From Bolinopsis microptera (taxonomy: Eukaryota > Ctenophora > Tentaculata > Lobata > Bolinopsidae), in contig NC_087073.1 in assembly GCF_026151205.1 (NCBI RefSeq), forward strand, positions 17,689,837-17,753,836: DNA of 64,000 nucleotides, given 5' to 3'. Shown piece after piece: positions 9,681-21,548 of this stretch. The first letter of the stretch is position 1; the number at the start of each line of letters is the position of its first letter. A program made the position numbers and the translations under genes. The notes below the pieces were generated by a model. It saw only the letters and a list, made by a program, of their open reading frames with translations, did not search any database and had not been told where the DNA came from.

Positions 9681-10739
9681 TCGAATTCAATAAGGTTGTA
9701 TCATAGCTATGTAGAATTCAAAGGAAACAAAAACAGTCAAACCCTGATTCACCTAACATTTATTGTGACATTCTCACTTGCCCAAAATTTACTATACACA
9801 GTTGTTAAGTGTTAATTTCAAAACTTGACTGGGAATTAGTAAAATTCTGCATTCCCCCAGAACATTTAATATATGCAGAATCCAACTAAACCAGGGTTTG
9901 GCTGTATTATCATCGAATTAAACCTCAAAAGACCTCAACAAACGACACAATATGATGCTTTCCCAAAAAACAGACATAAAAGACACAATAAAAGTCAATT
10001 AGTAAAAAGGGTTGCTGAAAAGAAAATAGCATGAAGCATGAGCTCAATGAGTGTTTGTCACCACTATACACAATACACAGTGCTATAAAAACCGTATTAT
10101 AATCTATTGTGTTGTGTCACTATGAGAAATGGCACAAATATAAGAGAAAAGGCTTCATTTTTATTTTTAAAAGAACAAACACAATTACATTTTACAACTA
10201 GTATGATGCGGTTATTGTATGATACTCACTACTAATATAATCATGATGGCAGTAAACTTTAAGGGAAACAATAATATTATAATGCCCCTAGTCAAGTTTA
10301 TTCAATATTCTCAGATGAAATTTATTATTTTGATTCAACCAAGGTGAATTCAAGCTAATTGGTCAGTGACTTATCGAATTTAAAGGTTCAAGTCTAAATT
10401 ACGAAGCATCATAAGGAGCATTGAGGATCATGGAATAGTTTTACAATAAGTTGGGCAGCTTTAGCTCAGGCAGCTGCAAGATATTAGAGTATGCTGGGTT
10501 CATAAGAACAAAGCTACAAGATTCACAACACATGAAATTACACATAGCTGCAATTCCAACATTACCCGATTTGCATGTGATGAATAGCTTAACCGTGGAA
10601 TGGGTGATGTCACTGCCCTGACTCCAAAGACTCTTCCCATAATAGCTGACACAATAGATCCCATATCTAATAATTTTTAAAGTAGGATGTCAAGCAAATT
10701 GTTAAAGCATTTGATAATGAAGATTTTTGTCAAATATCA
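9681..10739. other. Gene-poor AT-rich stretch
   Basis: No supportable coding frame or repeat was seen between the second NUDT9-like gene and the coiled-coil gene. An ATTAAA hexamer on the minus strand at 10740-10745 could end the coiled-coil transcript. Confidence 0.3.
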
Positions 10740-10890
10740 TTTAATATACAATGTTTGTACAATATTTACACTTAACTATTTAAGATTGTGGCGTCACAAT
10801 CTTGAAATGTTACAGTCAAATGGACAGTACAACTACAACATAACTGGATACAGCTTTAAACTATCAAAGATAGTTTCTGATTTGTTATCT

Positions 10891-11580
10891 TCATGAATTT
10901 TGGCCTGTTCCTTTCAAAAAGGTCATGTACTGCAACTGCTGGCGCTGTGCTTCTTTATTCACAATATTCTTCTCAAAGCTTGATTTAGAACTTTTTAACT
11001 GTTTGTTCAAACGAAGTACCTCTCTTTGATTCTTTTGCAATTTCATTTCACAGTTTTCCTTGTCATTTCTAAGTAAACAAAACTCAGTCTCATATTTATT
11101 ACATTTCAAAGATTCCTGAACTGCTTTTTCTCTCATCTCTAGATAAGCAGAATGAATTTTCTTCCGGTCATTTTCTGAAACCTGAAAATATCTCTCCAAA
11201 TCAGCACCTGTAGATTGCAACTCTTTCTGACAAGATGATAATGCCTCTTTGGTATGTTCGTGCGATAGCCTTTCTTTTTCTAACACAGACTTTAATGACT
11301 GAATCTCTTTACTCATGTTCATAATTGCTTCATCTTTAATTATGATTCGTTCATTTAAACATTCAAGTCTGTCTTCTAATGTACTAGTAGTCTTCAAAGA
11401 CGAATTTTCTAAATTCCTGATATCAGTTTCAAGTTTACCTTTCGTGACAATTAAATTATTGCTCAAAGCTTTCATTACTTTGGAGCTCATCTGTTCAATA
11501 AATCGACTCTCTTCATGTAATTTTTCAGATATGTACGCTTCAGTCTCAAAGAGAGAAATTTGGCCATTCTCTGGTATCAT
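10891..11580 (-). CDS. Coiled-coil protein, 229 aa
   Basis: The product is almost entirely helical, with Glu/Lys/Leu heptad-like repeats from about residue 15 to 215 and no other recognisable domain. It starts at an ATG seven bases after a splice acceptor, and the frame runs to a natural stop, so this is either a whole trans-spliced gene or the last exon of a longer one. A possible ATTAAA poly(A) signal lies ~146 nt downstream. I do not recognise the family. The codon pattern and intact frame support a real gene, and the orientation matches its neighbours. Confidence 0.65.
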   Translation of the reverse strand: MIPENGQISLFETEAYISEKLHEESRFIEQMSSKVMKALSNNLIVTKGKLETDIRNLENSSLKTTSTLEDRLECLNERIIIKDEAIMNMSKEIQSLKSVLEKERLSHEHTKEALSSCQKELQSTGADLERYFQVSENDRKKIHSAYLEMREKAVQESLKCNKYETEFCLLRNDKENCEMKLQKNQREVLRLNKQLKSSKSSFEKNIVNKEAQRQQLQYMTFLKGTGQNS

Positions 11581-11587
11581 GATTCAC

Positions 11588-11605
11588 CTGTGGAGTAAAA
11601 AGATA
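11588..11605 (-). other. 3' splice acceptor before the coiled-coil gene
   Basis: The minus strand reads CTTTTTACTCCACAG then GTGAATC-ATG, a good pyrimidine tract with CAG. Confidence 0.55.
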
Positions 11606-11700
11606 TTAATAGTAATTATAATAAATTAATGTTATTTTTATACAGCACCAAAAAATTAAATAATTTAAATTTAACCCTTGTGCTCAGCTGTAAATGATAC

Positions 11701-12239
11701 TTAAGGCCAGAGGGGGGGGGGGGGGTAAAAGTCGATTTTCCAGTTTTCACATATTTGATCAGAGCTGCTGGAGACGAACAAGAAGAAAAAAACCGGATCG
11801 AAATCTGACCTTGCGTTTTTAAGATATCGCGCGCCAAATATTGAGGTTTACATGTAATTAAACTTTACCCCATTTTTCGAAAAATGTCGAATTTGGGGTA
11901 AAGTTAGCCTCATATCTCGAGAACAGAGGCAAATATCAAAATTCTGTGCTATAGAATTGTGGGTGACAGCCCAAGGAACAACTGTGCCAAGTTTCAGCTT
12001 CTGGATGTGGCCAGTATTCTCAACTAAGGGACTTTTAACTTTTTACAGTTTAAGTTAAAGTTTTACATGTAATTACATGTAAAGTAAACCTCAATATTTG
12101 GCGCGCGATATCTTAAAAACGCAAGGTCAGATTTCGATCCGGTTTTTTTTTTCTTGTTTGTCTCCAGCAGCTCTGAACAAATATGTGAAAACTGGAAAAT
12201 CGACTTTTACCCCCCCCCCCCCCCCCCCTCTGGCCTTAA
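11701..12239. mobile_element. Foldback MITE with G-tract ends and TTAA flanks
   Basis: Arms of about 160 bp are near-perfect inverted repeats. The outer ends are GGCCAGAG followed by a run of 13-15 G (left) and the complementary C run then CTCTGGCC (right), each preceded or followed by TTAA. TTAA targets are typical of piggyBac-type transposition, though TTAA could also be part of the terminal repeat. The middle holds a smaller palindrome around TTTCGAAAAA. There is no coding capacity. Confidence 0.75.
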
Positions 12240-14553
12240 TTAACGAGATCGTGCATCTTCGCTTTGAACGGAGGTGAAACAAGAAACTGTTAAGAATTTA
12301 ATAACTGCAAATTAAATCTTGACTAAATAAGGCAGATGCACCAAACAAGCAGATATCCAAGAAAGGTTAGTAGGTTTTCTAACAAAAAAAGGATGATGAC
12401 TGCAAGAAATCTCAGTATGAAACTCATCAGCCTATCAAAATAATATTCAAGATAATAAAGATGGAATTCCCTAAAATATTAAAATTTCTATGAATATTCT
12501 ATAGAACTCCAAATATACAAACAATGTGAAAACTCCATGATATAGATATACAATAAAAATTGATTGAAAAAAATTACTGCAGAACAGTACCTGATGATAA
12601 GTTATTTATGAAAATCCAATACAGTCATACCAAACAATCTGGGCAACATACAAGAAGAGACGTTGAAATAAACAGAGTGGGTGACGACGCTCTAGTACTT
12701 GAGACAAAATACAAAGAGTAAGGCACCTTTCTCCTGGGTGCCAACCCAAAAATTGTTGGTGTCCCACAGTGGGCTGTGAGTGGGGGTCATGCTAGCATAG
12801 GGTATTTTAGACCATCACACATGCCCCTAACTTTGTTTCTAAGGTAATTTGGGTACAAAAATACGATTCCAATCATTTGCAGGGCCGAAAATGTCTCAGA
12901 AAAATTTTTTGGGCCTTTTGAGCAATCTTGTAGTCCAAAAATAGGAGGCTGATCCCAGGAAAAGATGTTTTTCAAGAGGTTTAATCAATTTTAAAGCTCT
13001 TTTATGAACTGTAAACGAAGGACAGCTCTCTTAGGAACTCAAATCTTTTTGAATTATGAAAAGATATTGATCAGAACAAAAGTTGTGCCCATTTATATGA
13101 CCAACATTTTCTGAAACACCAAAATTGTTCCTGTTATTTTCAAAAATTTCGTTTAAAATCACGATTTTTAGGATTTTTATCAATTTTAACTATAATAATT
13201 GTGATATTTTGATTTTTCATCCATAAGCATCTGGTCTAGGATGCAAAAAATGCCACAAACATGGAGAATTAGAATAACTAAAATATGTCAATTTAATAGC
13301 AAAATTGAGCTCATAAATTATCTAAAAATGCAGCAAATTTTACCCAATTTTTGAGTTTCATAATTTTTTAAACAGATATACCCCAAAGTACCCTAAAGTG
13401 ATTCATATTGCATCTGATTGGGAATTGTCTAAGCTTTCTGATGATACCATGCATTATAGCGAACTATTGCAAACTAACAACGATTTCTGTCGTTAAATAC
13501 CCCAAAAATTGCCTAAAATACACGCCATAAAAAAGGCGCGGTCAAAAATCAGGTGAAAATGTTAAAGTCACACAGTTTTTTAGATGGCTGAGTATTCTTA
13601 AGTACTATACTGTATTTCAATTATTAAAAACTGCCTTAATCAGGCATTTTAGCACAAAATAATAAATATTAGGCAATTTTTGGTTGAAAAATGCAAAATT
13701 TCTTGACAGTGAAAAATGCTATTTTTTCATGCGACGCCATTTTGGCATCTTACAAAGTTTTTAATTACGGTTTTTTGCATGAAATCGGGCTAGCTTTTTA
13801 CAATAAGAAAAGCTTATTTTCAAAGAAATTTAAGTGTGTCCCAGGATAGAGCCTCCTTTTCTAACTTACACTACAATTATTATCTCAAATGTTGCCTGAA
13901 AATCCTTAAAAATTAAAAGCATAAAATAATTTAATTTAAAGCATAAAATTGACCAGCTGTATAATGTAAATTGAATAAATCTTCTAGTAATGTATAGTAT
14001 TAGTCACTCAGTATATATCAAAGGACTTTCTAAACAGTTGAGCTTTTAGTTTTCCCTTAAAGTCCTTGATGTTTACACATATTAGATACCTAGATAAGTT
14101 ATTTCCTCTCTTCACAGCATTGTGTTCATTGCAATAATATTTTTGATAAGATTCAATAAAAATTCACAGTACTATCAGTAAAACTCAGATTTCTAGGTAT
14201 CTGGGATTCAAAGGAGAGGTTTGTCCAATGGCATAATCGTTGAGATAGATTTAAAATCAAAGTCTTAACAAAGGGACTTGGAGTGTAATAAACGACCAGG
14301 TTTCCCTAAATATTTATCCAATCAAACATTTAGGAGGCAAGGGTGTGTAATCCTAACGGTCTGCACTGTCCAATTTCGCATTACTATCACAATACACCCT
14401 GGATTCTTCTAAGTTCTATGTTCTACATTCAAGACGTATTTTTGTTCTACATTCAAGACGTATTTTTGTAGAAAGCATATGCCTTCTACTAGTGTAGCCA
14501 CTCTTTAGCTACTCCAAGTCCCCTAATAAGACATTTAACCTAGGGTAAAGCAC

Positions 14554-17500
14554 ATCTCTCCTTAATATTTCCCTGATAGTAATTTGTAATTGTTCCTTAC
14601 TGAACCCTGGACCAAATTTATCCGTTGTTTACAATAATGTCCATGGTTTCCTAAATACACGCGATTTAGCATCAGGAACACCACCACTAAATATGACCAA
14701 GATACATGAATTCCATGGTTATATCTACAAACATAAGCCTCACATCATTATTCTAAACGAGACATGGCTGAAAAATTCCATTCTCAGTAATGAGGTGCTC
14801 CCTGACAAATACAAAGTATTTAGGCTTGACCGATCCTTAAGATCGCATCCAGTGGATGCAACCCAGCCCAAGAAATTCAGAAAAAACGGTGGTGGTGTTC
14901 TGATTGCCCATAGTACAGACATTGATATCTCGAGTCTAAAGTTCTCTAAAGTTAGTGTTCAAGCTGAATTATTATCCATCATTATTAAGACTCAGTGTGG
15001 AAGAAACTTTTGTATATCAACATTTTATAGAGTAGGAACGCTTGGCTTAGATAATTTTGAATCTTTCAAGAAACATTTTGTTACTTTAGCATCTGCCAGA
15101 AAATTGCAAAGGCACATTCTGGTAGGTGACTTTAATTTGGCTTCGATTTCCTGGCCAGATGGTCAGTCATCTTGCCAGCTACATTCTAGCTTTGTAAATT
15201 TTCTCACTGATGACCTCGGACATACACAACTTATTAGCTCCCCTACTCACAAGTCAGGCAACACCTTAGATCTTGTGTTCACTAACATTCAAAACCTTAT
15301 TAAGAATGTTAAAGTTTTAGATCAAAACGAAATGTGTATGTCCGACCACTTTTGTATCACATTTGACATTGATATTAAGACCAAGTATATTAAGCAGCCT
15401 AAAAGAAAGATCTTTAATTATAGTAAAGGTAATTTTAGGGGCCTGAATTCTGAGTTATTTAGCATCGATTGGGATAGTATATTTGAGTGTAATGATCCTT
15501 ATCTTGCCTGGAGTCGATTCAGAGGAGTTCTCGGTGCAGCCTGTGACCGATGGATCCCTAAAAAGACCATTAAGTCTCAGTTCCAGCCCCCATGGTATGA
15601 CTCCGAATGTGATCGTCTCCTACGAAATAAGGAGAAATGGAGAATAAGGCATAAGGGGAGCAACTCTGAGTCTCATAAACAAAAGTTTCGTGCATTTCGC
15701 ACAAAATTTAAAAATTTGATGGACGAAAGAATGAGACTCAGTGTTGAGGATGACTCCGATGATGCTCTTATCTCCAAGAAATTCTGGACCTACGTTAAAT
15801 CTAAATCAAAGTCAACCAGGATCCCTGAAACTGTCAAATATCATAATCGCTTTCGAAACAATCCATCTGATCAAGCTGCCCTTTTTAACGAATATTTTTA
15901 TGAGCAGTTTTCTCAAGAGAGCGATTATGGCATTGACATAGATTTTCGTGATGATTGTTTTTCAAGTCTTGTGTTTAGTAGAGAAGATGTTCTGTTGATT
16001 CTTAAAAAGTTAAATCCTAACAAGGCCCCTGGCCCTGATGGGATTCATGGGAGAGTCCTCAAAAACTGTGCCCAAAGCATTGCATACCCACTTAAGTGTT
16101 TTATTTAACCTGTCTTTCTCGAGCGGATGCATACCCCCTGATTGGAAGCTGGCACTTGTAGTACCAGTGCACAAAAAGGGCGATAAGTCTTCGGTTGAGA
16201 ACTACAGGCCTATCTCGTTAACATCTCTTGTAATGAAAGTCTTTGAAAGGTGCATAAAGACTGCATTATACGCTGCGTGTTCTGATCTGTTGGATGACCG
16301 ACAACACGGTTTTGTTAATGAACGTTCATGCACAACCCAAATGATACCTTTCACGGACAATCTTGCACTTGCATTGAATAACAGGTCCAGGACTGATATA
16401 ATATATTTTGATTTTGCGAAAGCCTTTGATAGCGTTTCGCATGACCTCATTTTAAGTAAATTAAAGAATATTTTTAATGTCGATGGACTAATGCTTAAAT
16501 TTATTAAGTCCTATCTTGAGGGGCGACAACAACAAGTAGTGATAGGAGGCCAAACGTCTTCTTCTCTACCAGTTCGGTCTGGTGTCCCTCAAGGTTCTAT
16601 ACTTGGCCCTTTATTGTTTGTAATATTTATAAATGACATGTTCTCCTGTGTCTCTGAAGGCACCAATATCGCCCTTTATGCAGATGACACTAAAATTTGG
16701 AGGGAGATTCTTGGTTACCCTGACCATCACATAATCCAAAATGACATCAATAGATTATATGATTGGTCAGTGAGAAATCGAATGAAGTTCCACCCACAAA
16801 AGTGCAAAGCCCTCTCTGTGTCCCTGCAAAGAAACGTGCTGGATAACTTGCCATTCAATACCTTCTTTTATAAACTTTCTGGAAGTGATATTGACTTTGT
16901 GCCCTCTCAGTCAGATTTAGGAGTCGCAATAAACTCCAGGTTTAATTGGGGTGCACAATGTAAAGCGCTTGTTTCCAAAGCTACATCTAGACTTGGACTA
17001 CTTAAGAGAACATGTCATTTCACTACTGATAAAAGGCAGAAAAGATCGTTCTATTTAGCGTTAATTAGGTCTATATTTGAACATTGTTCTGTCATATGGT
17101 CCCCTCAATCTGCAACTCATCTTCAACAGTTTGTTGCTATCCAAAAGAGGGCTATTAAATGGATCAATGGTGAACCTTACTCCAGTTATAATGACGATAA
17201 ACTTGCTACAGAACAAAAGAAACTAAATATTCTCCCTGTTAAACAGAAGTTTATTTATAACGATCTTATGACCTTCTATAAAATAGTGAATAGCATAATT
17301 CCAGTTTCGCTCCCTACATATATAGTCCTATGCCGTCCAGAGGGCACCCGATACACTAGGCACAATGCTCAAATAATTGATATGTCGGATACTTCAACTT
17401 ACATGAGTACCACTGTGCCCTGCTCGGATGCCTTCCGAAATAGCTTTTTTCATAGATCTATGCTGAAATGGAATAGTCTACCAGTATGTATCCGGCAGTC

Positions 17501-17996
17501 AGAGCGTATTTCTACTTTTAAGGCCAAACTGATCAAGTACCTCTGGGCTGCCGATACAGTCTGGCCAGATTAGCTCATCAGTCTTATGAGTCTCAGAAAT
17601 TTGTTTTTGTTGGTTACAATTCTGTCCGTCCAATTTCCTATCTGCTTGTCCTTTTCTTTTTTCTTTATCAGTTGTGACGGAATTGTAATGAACAAAATCC
17701 TTATAATTATTTATGATATGTTTGATTTCTTGTTAATGTTTGTCATTCAAATTTGGTAGACGGCCCCAACGTTAATGTGGCTCTTGCTATGTGTTGGTTC
17801 AGCCGAATTAATTATTATATAATCAAGTTTATTTTTCTCGTTAGTTGTCATCCGGCCAAACATTAAGCAACTTATATTGCAGTACCATTTATCATTTAGT
17901 AACCAAAATATGTCATTGTAATTTTGCATGGCTGAAATGTAACGCTTGATTTATATATATAATGATTAATTGAATTTTCAAATTAAAAAAAAAAAA
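14554..17996 (+). mobile_element. Non-LTR retrotransposon (Jockey/CR1-type), 5'-truncated
   Basis: It encodes an APE-type endonuclease and a reverse transcriptase, has a ~420-bp 3'-UTR and ends in a 12-A tail at 17985-17996. The open frame runs up to the left boundary, which falls just before the start of the endonuclease, so ORF1 and any 5'-UTR are missing. No target duplication is obvious. The exact clade is unresolved. Confidence 0.85.
14555..17573 (+). pseudogene. Retrotransposon ORF2: endonuclease plus reverse transcriptase, one frameshift
   Basis: The endonuclease part starts upstream of the first ATG (14693) at a recognisable 'VYNNVHGF' segment and includes 'ILNETWL', 'HILVGDFNLASISW' and 'MSDHFCITF', so its catalytic Glu, Asp-Asn and Asp-His are kept. 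It runs on to 'NKAPGPDGIHGRVLKN' and stops at 16108. The RT continues in another frame (open from 16038): 'YRPISLTSLVMKVFER', 'IIYFDFAKAFDSVSH', 'SGVPQGSILGPLLFVIFIND' and the 'YADD' catalytic box, ending at 17573. The single break lies near 16095, where one extra base shifts the frame. Otherwise the ORF is open, so the copy is probably young. Such enzymes nick target DNA and copy their own RNA at the nick. Confidence 0.88.
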
Positions 17997-19174
17997 TAAT
18001 TTTGTCATTTTTTGGCAATTTTCCAACTGCCTGATATAAACCATGGGTTTTAACCTCGTCTGAAATTCCGATTTAGATGAAACCTCCACCATGTTATAGT
18101 AGACAGTCTAGGCAAGTTCTAACACAAAAATGATCGAAATTGCTGGGGTTGAAGATGTTCAAAAAAATTATTTTGAAAAAATGACAAAATTAGGTGACTT
18201 TACTTAATTTTGTCACCCCGAACCTAATTTTGTCACTTGAAGATTGTGCAAAAAGTAACCGTTTCTCGGTATTTTAGACTACCTGGATGCATCATTCGAG
18301 CGCTTTTTTACCAACATTGACCTCAAAAATCCCAAAGATATGATGTTTTCATAGTTTTGTAGCTTGATGAAAAGATGACACTTTTTGGGTATCTAATCTT
18401 AGAAAATAGCCCCCAAATGCCCCTGAAACCACTGGTATCTTGAAAAACGATTGGTTCTAGGTCTAGGTTGAAATTTTCATGTCTGTAGATGGATCACTTG
18501 CTTAGTAATTTCATCAAATATTTTTTAGTCATTTTAGATTGAAAAAATCAGATTATCCAACTCGGCGAAAATATGCTATTATAAGTGTTATGCTATTATA
18601 AGTGCCTTATACATATCCTATGGGCAAAAAAACTTCAGAATAGTTGTATAAGGCCATTTTCAACACAATCTGTGATTTACAAGAAATTTGAGAAAGGTCG
18701 ATTTTTTTGACAAAATTAGGTACTTTTGGCAAAATCGAACCTAATTTTGTCACCCTCTGTAACTTGAACAATAATTGCGCTAGAGACTTGAAAATTTGTA
18801 CGTATACTTCTGCTGTAGAAGATATTTGAAATATGCAATGGCATGAAGCTAGCTCAATTACTTTTGAAATAGCAATAAATCAAAATTTTGAAAATTCCTT
18901 AAGAAAACCTTAAGAATCTTATTTATTTTTCGGGTTAACAGTTTCGCCTTCATTTTTGACACAGATGCAAAAGAGCTAGAAACTTAAACTTTGTAGGAGC
19001 AGTTTCAGCAAAGTCTAAGCTTTCTTTTTATACACAAACCTTTTCTTTCAAGCTGAAATTCCGAGCCGAGGCAGTTTTTCAGAGCAAAATGACAAAATTA
19101 GGTACCCTGACAAAATTACGTGCCTTACCCTATAGGTTCTTTATTGCTTGCTTTAATTAATATTGCCTAAGTAA

Positions 19175-20700
19175 GAGTAGAGGCTCTTACGGGCATTGTC
19201 TGCACGATACGTTAGGGACCCCAGATACACCTTACTAGACGTATTTTTGACCGTAGAATTGATTAAAAGTGGTTTCAAGATGATTGGACTGACTTTTTGG
19301 GGGTAGAATCGTAAAAAACCGATTTTTGGGCAAAAAATAGGCCAAAAAACCATGTTTTTTGATATTTTGAACAAGTTAGTTTTGTTGGTATGTCAGCAAA
19401 ACTTGCATGGACATAGCTAAAACACAGCCGCACAAGATGATATAAAAATTTTAAAAATCCCTCTATTTTTTTGGGGGTAAAAATCCAAAAAAGTGGTAAA
19501 AATTTTGACTTTTTTGCGCGCAATTTATTTTTGGTACTTATATGCTATATTTTGGAAATTTTTTGTAATATATCTTGTAATAACAACTAATCTAAATATA
19601 TTAAATATAATGTTGAACAAAAAATTCATTTTCAATGGAATCAAAATTGTAGGTGCGCCGCGCATATTTTCGAAAATTTACACCGTGATATGAAAATCGA
19701 GCGCTAAAGCAAATACTGTCATATTGTCACAAGAATACCTAGGTTGTTTTTTAGTATTATTGTCGCATTTCAAAACTCCTTTTCACCCTATTTGGTTATC
19801 TTTTTGATGTGTAATTTGATTACTAACTATGTTTTCATGTATTCTCTTTGATGTGGAGTACCCATTCATACTATTTCCTATCGTTTTTATCATATGCTTT
19901 TTCCTCTAGAGTCGGCTCTATTTGTGACATACCTCTTATATTCTACATAGTTTATCGTGGTTTGTTGATACTGAATTGGTTTAATTGATACTATACGATT
20001 ACTCTGCTAGAAATGTATAGTAAGATGTGCCGGAATAAGAGAAACTAAAATATTTAAATTATGGGTTGTGGCCATTTCAAAATATTCGATGAGGTTGTAT
20101 TTTTAAAATTGAAGGTCTTTCACCAAATATGACTTGAATAGTTTTTAGACAAAGTTTTAAAAGAGCTTTAACGATTTCAAAGAATTAGCAAATTGATTGT
20201 ACATCTTAGAAGCTACTACAGAGAGGCTACCCACACCAAACATAAATCCGAACATATCTTGCAGATAAGTTGGAGCCAATCCTTGTATGGATTTTTGAGA
20301 TTTTGCAGTAAGATTTTGAATTCAATCCTCTTCTCATTATCCAACCAGTAAAGATTGATCAGTTCATCCTCAAGATGGTAATGTTTATATTGCCTATCAA
20401 CAGCTTTAAACTAATTACAACACTACAAATCTATTACATTTATTGAGGACCCCCAGTGGGAACTAATGCCTCGGTAAATGTAACGACCATTACAGGTTGT
20501 ATGTCAATGTAAATGGTTGTTGCATGATAAAGTTATCTTAAAGACATCCCAAGGACTATCAGACATCGATTTTTAAAGCAGTTTACTCCCATCTATCACA
20601 TAAAGATTATCAGACATCATTTATCCTTATCCTCCGGAGTGCTACAAAGGTACTGTAATCATTAACTAAATTTCGAACAGTAGCATATTTTTGTGATAAA
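19175..20700. other. Gene-less stretch before the second retrotransposon
   Basis: AT-rich with no supportable frame. Its last few hundred bases may be the 5'-UTR of the retrotransposon that starts coding at 20703. GTAGAGGCTCTTACGGGCA (near 19172) recurs reverse-complemented near 34580. Confidence 0.3.
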
Positions 20701-20702
20701 CT

Positions 20703-21548
20703 ATGTCTAGAATACCAGAACTTGGCTCAAGAGATTACAATCTGAGATATCGAGGGAATGCTGTTAAATTCCCCAGTAATGGCTCTCGTCCTACTGATAA
20801 ATGTTCAAATTGTTTAACTCTATTAAGAGAGAATGATCGTCTTCGTCGGCAAATTTCTATTCTCTATAAACAATTATCAGAAAGTGACAGTGCACTCAAA
20901 GTTCCCCTCAGCAATAGTTCACTTGTCCCTGTGTTGCCCCAGGTACCTGATCACTGTGAACATTCTATCAAAGTTCCCCTCAGTAATAGCTCATCCTCGC
21001 ATCTTGTTTCTGAGTTAACCCAAGAGCTATCCAAATTAGCAGAAGACAGTGAACATTCAGCAGAAATTATCAATTCGGAAAATCCCAAACACTCTGTAAA
21101 TGGTGTCAATGGTGTGACCAACTCTATCATTCCATACCAAGATTTGAGTCGAGGAGTTTTTCAGTTTGTTGACACTGCCAAGTTAGATATAGAAACCCAC
21201 TATACTCATGACTTTGAGAATAGGACAGTTGCATATTATGGGGACTTTCCCTACGCTTACAATGGAGGCTTTCATAACACAAGGCCAGTAGCAGACAATC
21301 CCTACCTAAAGTCTATTTTAGAACGATTACGCTCACAGTTCCCAAAGTTGAAATTCAATAGTGCTATGATTACCAAGTATAGAAATGGTCAGCAAGGAAT
21401 TCCCTTTCACTCGGATGACGAGAGGTCAATTTCACCAGGCTCCATGATCTCCACCATCTCTTTAGGGGCTACTAGAGTCCTAAGCTTCAGATCCAAACTT
21501 AGAGCTCATATTGCTGACCTTACCCTCTCCCAGGCCATGGTGACATAA
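20703..21548 (+). CDS. Retrotransposon ORF: coiled coil plus most of an AlkB-like 2OG-Fe(II) oxygenase
   Basis: The frame has 281 codons. Residues 34-62 hold a CxxC and a short coiled coil ('CSNCLTLLRENDRLRRQISI'). Residues 66-100 contain a duplicated 'KVPLSNSS' unit. Residues ~160-270 match the AlkB fold: 'FPYAYNGGFHNTRP', 'YLKSILERLRSQFP', 'NSAMITKYRNGQQGIPFHSD' with the iron-binding HxD (H236, D238), and 'STISLGATRVLSFRSK'. The frame ends before the second iron-binding His and the RxxxxxR motif, which are found at the start of the next frame, so the domain is split by a frame break near 21530. AlkB enzymes oxidatively demethylate nucleic acids; in a retroelement it might act on its RNA or DNA, which is speculative. 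Confidence 0.75.
   Translation: MSRIPELGSRDYNLRYRGNAVKFPSNGSRPTDKCSNCLTLLRENDRLRRQISILYKQLSESDSALKVPLSNSSLVPVLPQVPDHCEHSIKVPLSNSSSSHLVSELTQELSKLAEDSEHSAEIINSENPKHSVNGVNGVTNSIIPYQDLSRGVFQFVDTAKLDIETHYTHDFENRTVAYYGDFPYAYNGGFHNTRPVADNPYLKSILERLRSQFPKLKFNSAMITKYRNGQQGIPFHSDDERSISPGSMISTISLGATRVLSFRSKLRAHIADLTLSQAMVT

Larger units (their letters stand above)
14543..19130. mobile_element. TA-flanked DNA transposon carrying a retrotransposon
   Basis: The left end is GGGTAAAGCAC and the right end GTGCCTTACCC, flanked by TA (14541-14542 and 19131-19132). Omitting the retrotransposon at 14554-17996, the left end continues as TAATTTTGTCA, matching the right end read in reverse (GGGTAAGGCACGTAATTTTG). 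The remaining ~1.1 kb (17997-19130) carries many copies of GACAAAATTAGGT in both orientations and no transposase frame, so it is a non-autonomous element. Confidence 0.75.
12399..19174. repeat. AT-rich repeat (copy A), split by a nested transposon
   Basis: Sequence at 12399-12766, 13836-14542 and 19131-19174 is collinear with 55121-56815 at high identity. The two halves are separated by the transposon at 14543-19130. An extra segment at 12767-13835 is absent from the other copy and is flanked by the 8-bp direct repeat GTGTCCCA (12759-12766 and 13836-13843); it is either an insertion or a segment lost from the other copy. No coding frame was seen, so the family is unknown. Confidence 0.7.

Noticed and set aside
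12787-12975. A 62-codon minus-strand frame upstream of the coiled-coil gene, considered as an earlier exon
   Set aside because: It lies in a repeat segment shared with other loci and has no donor site or family similarity.
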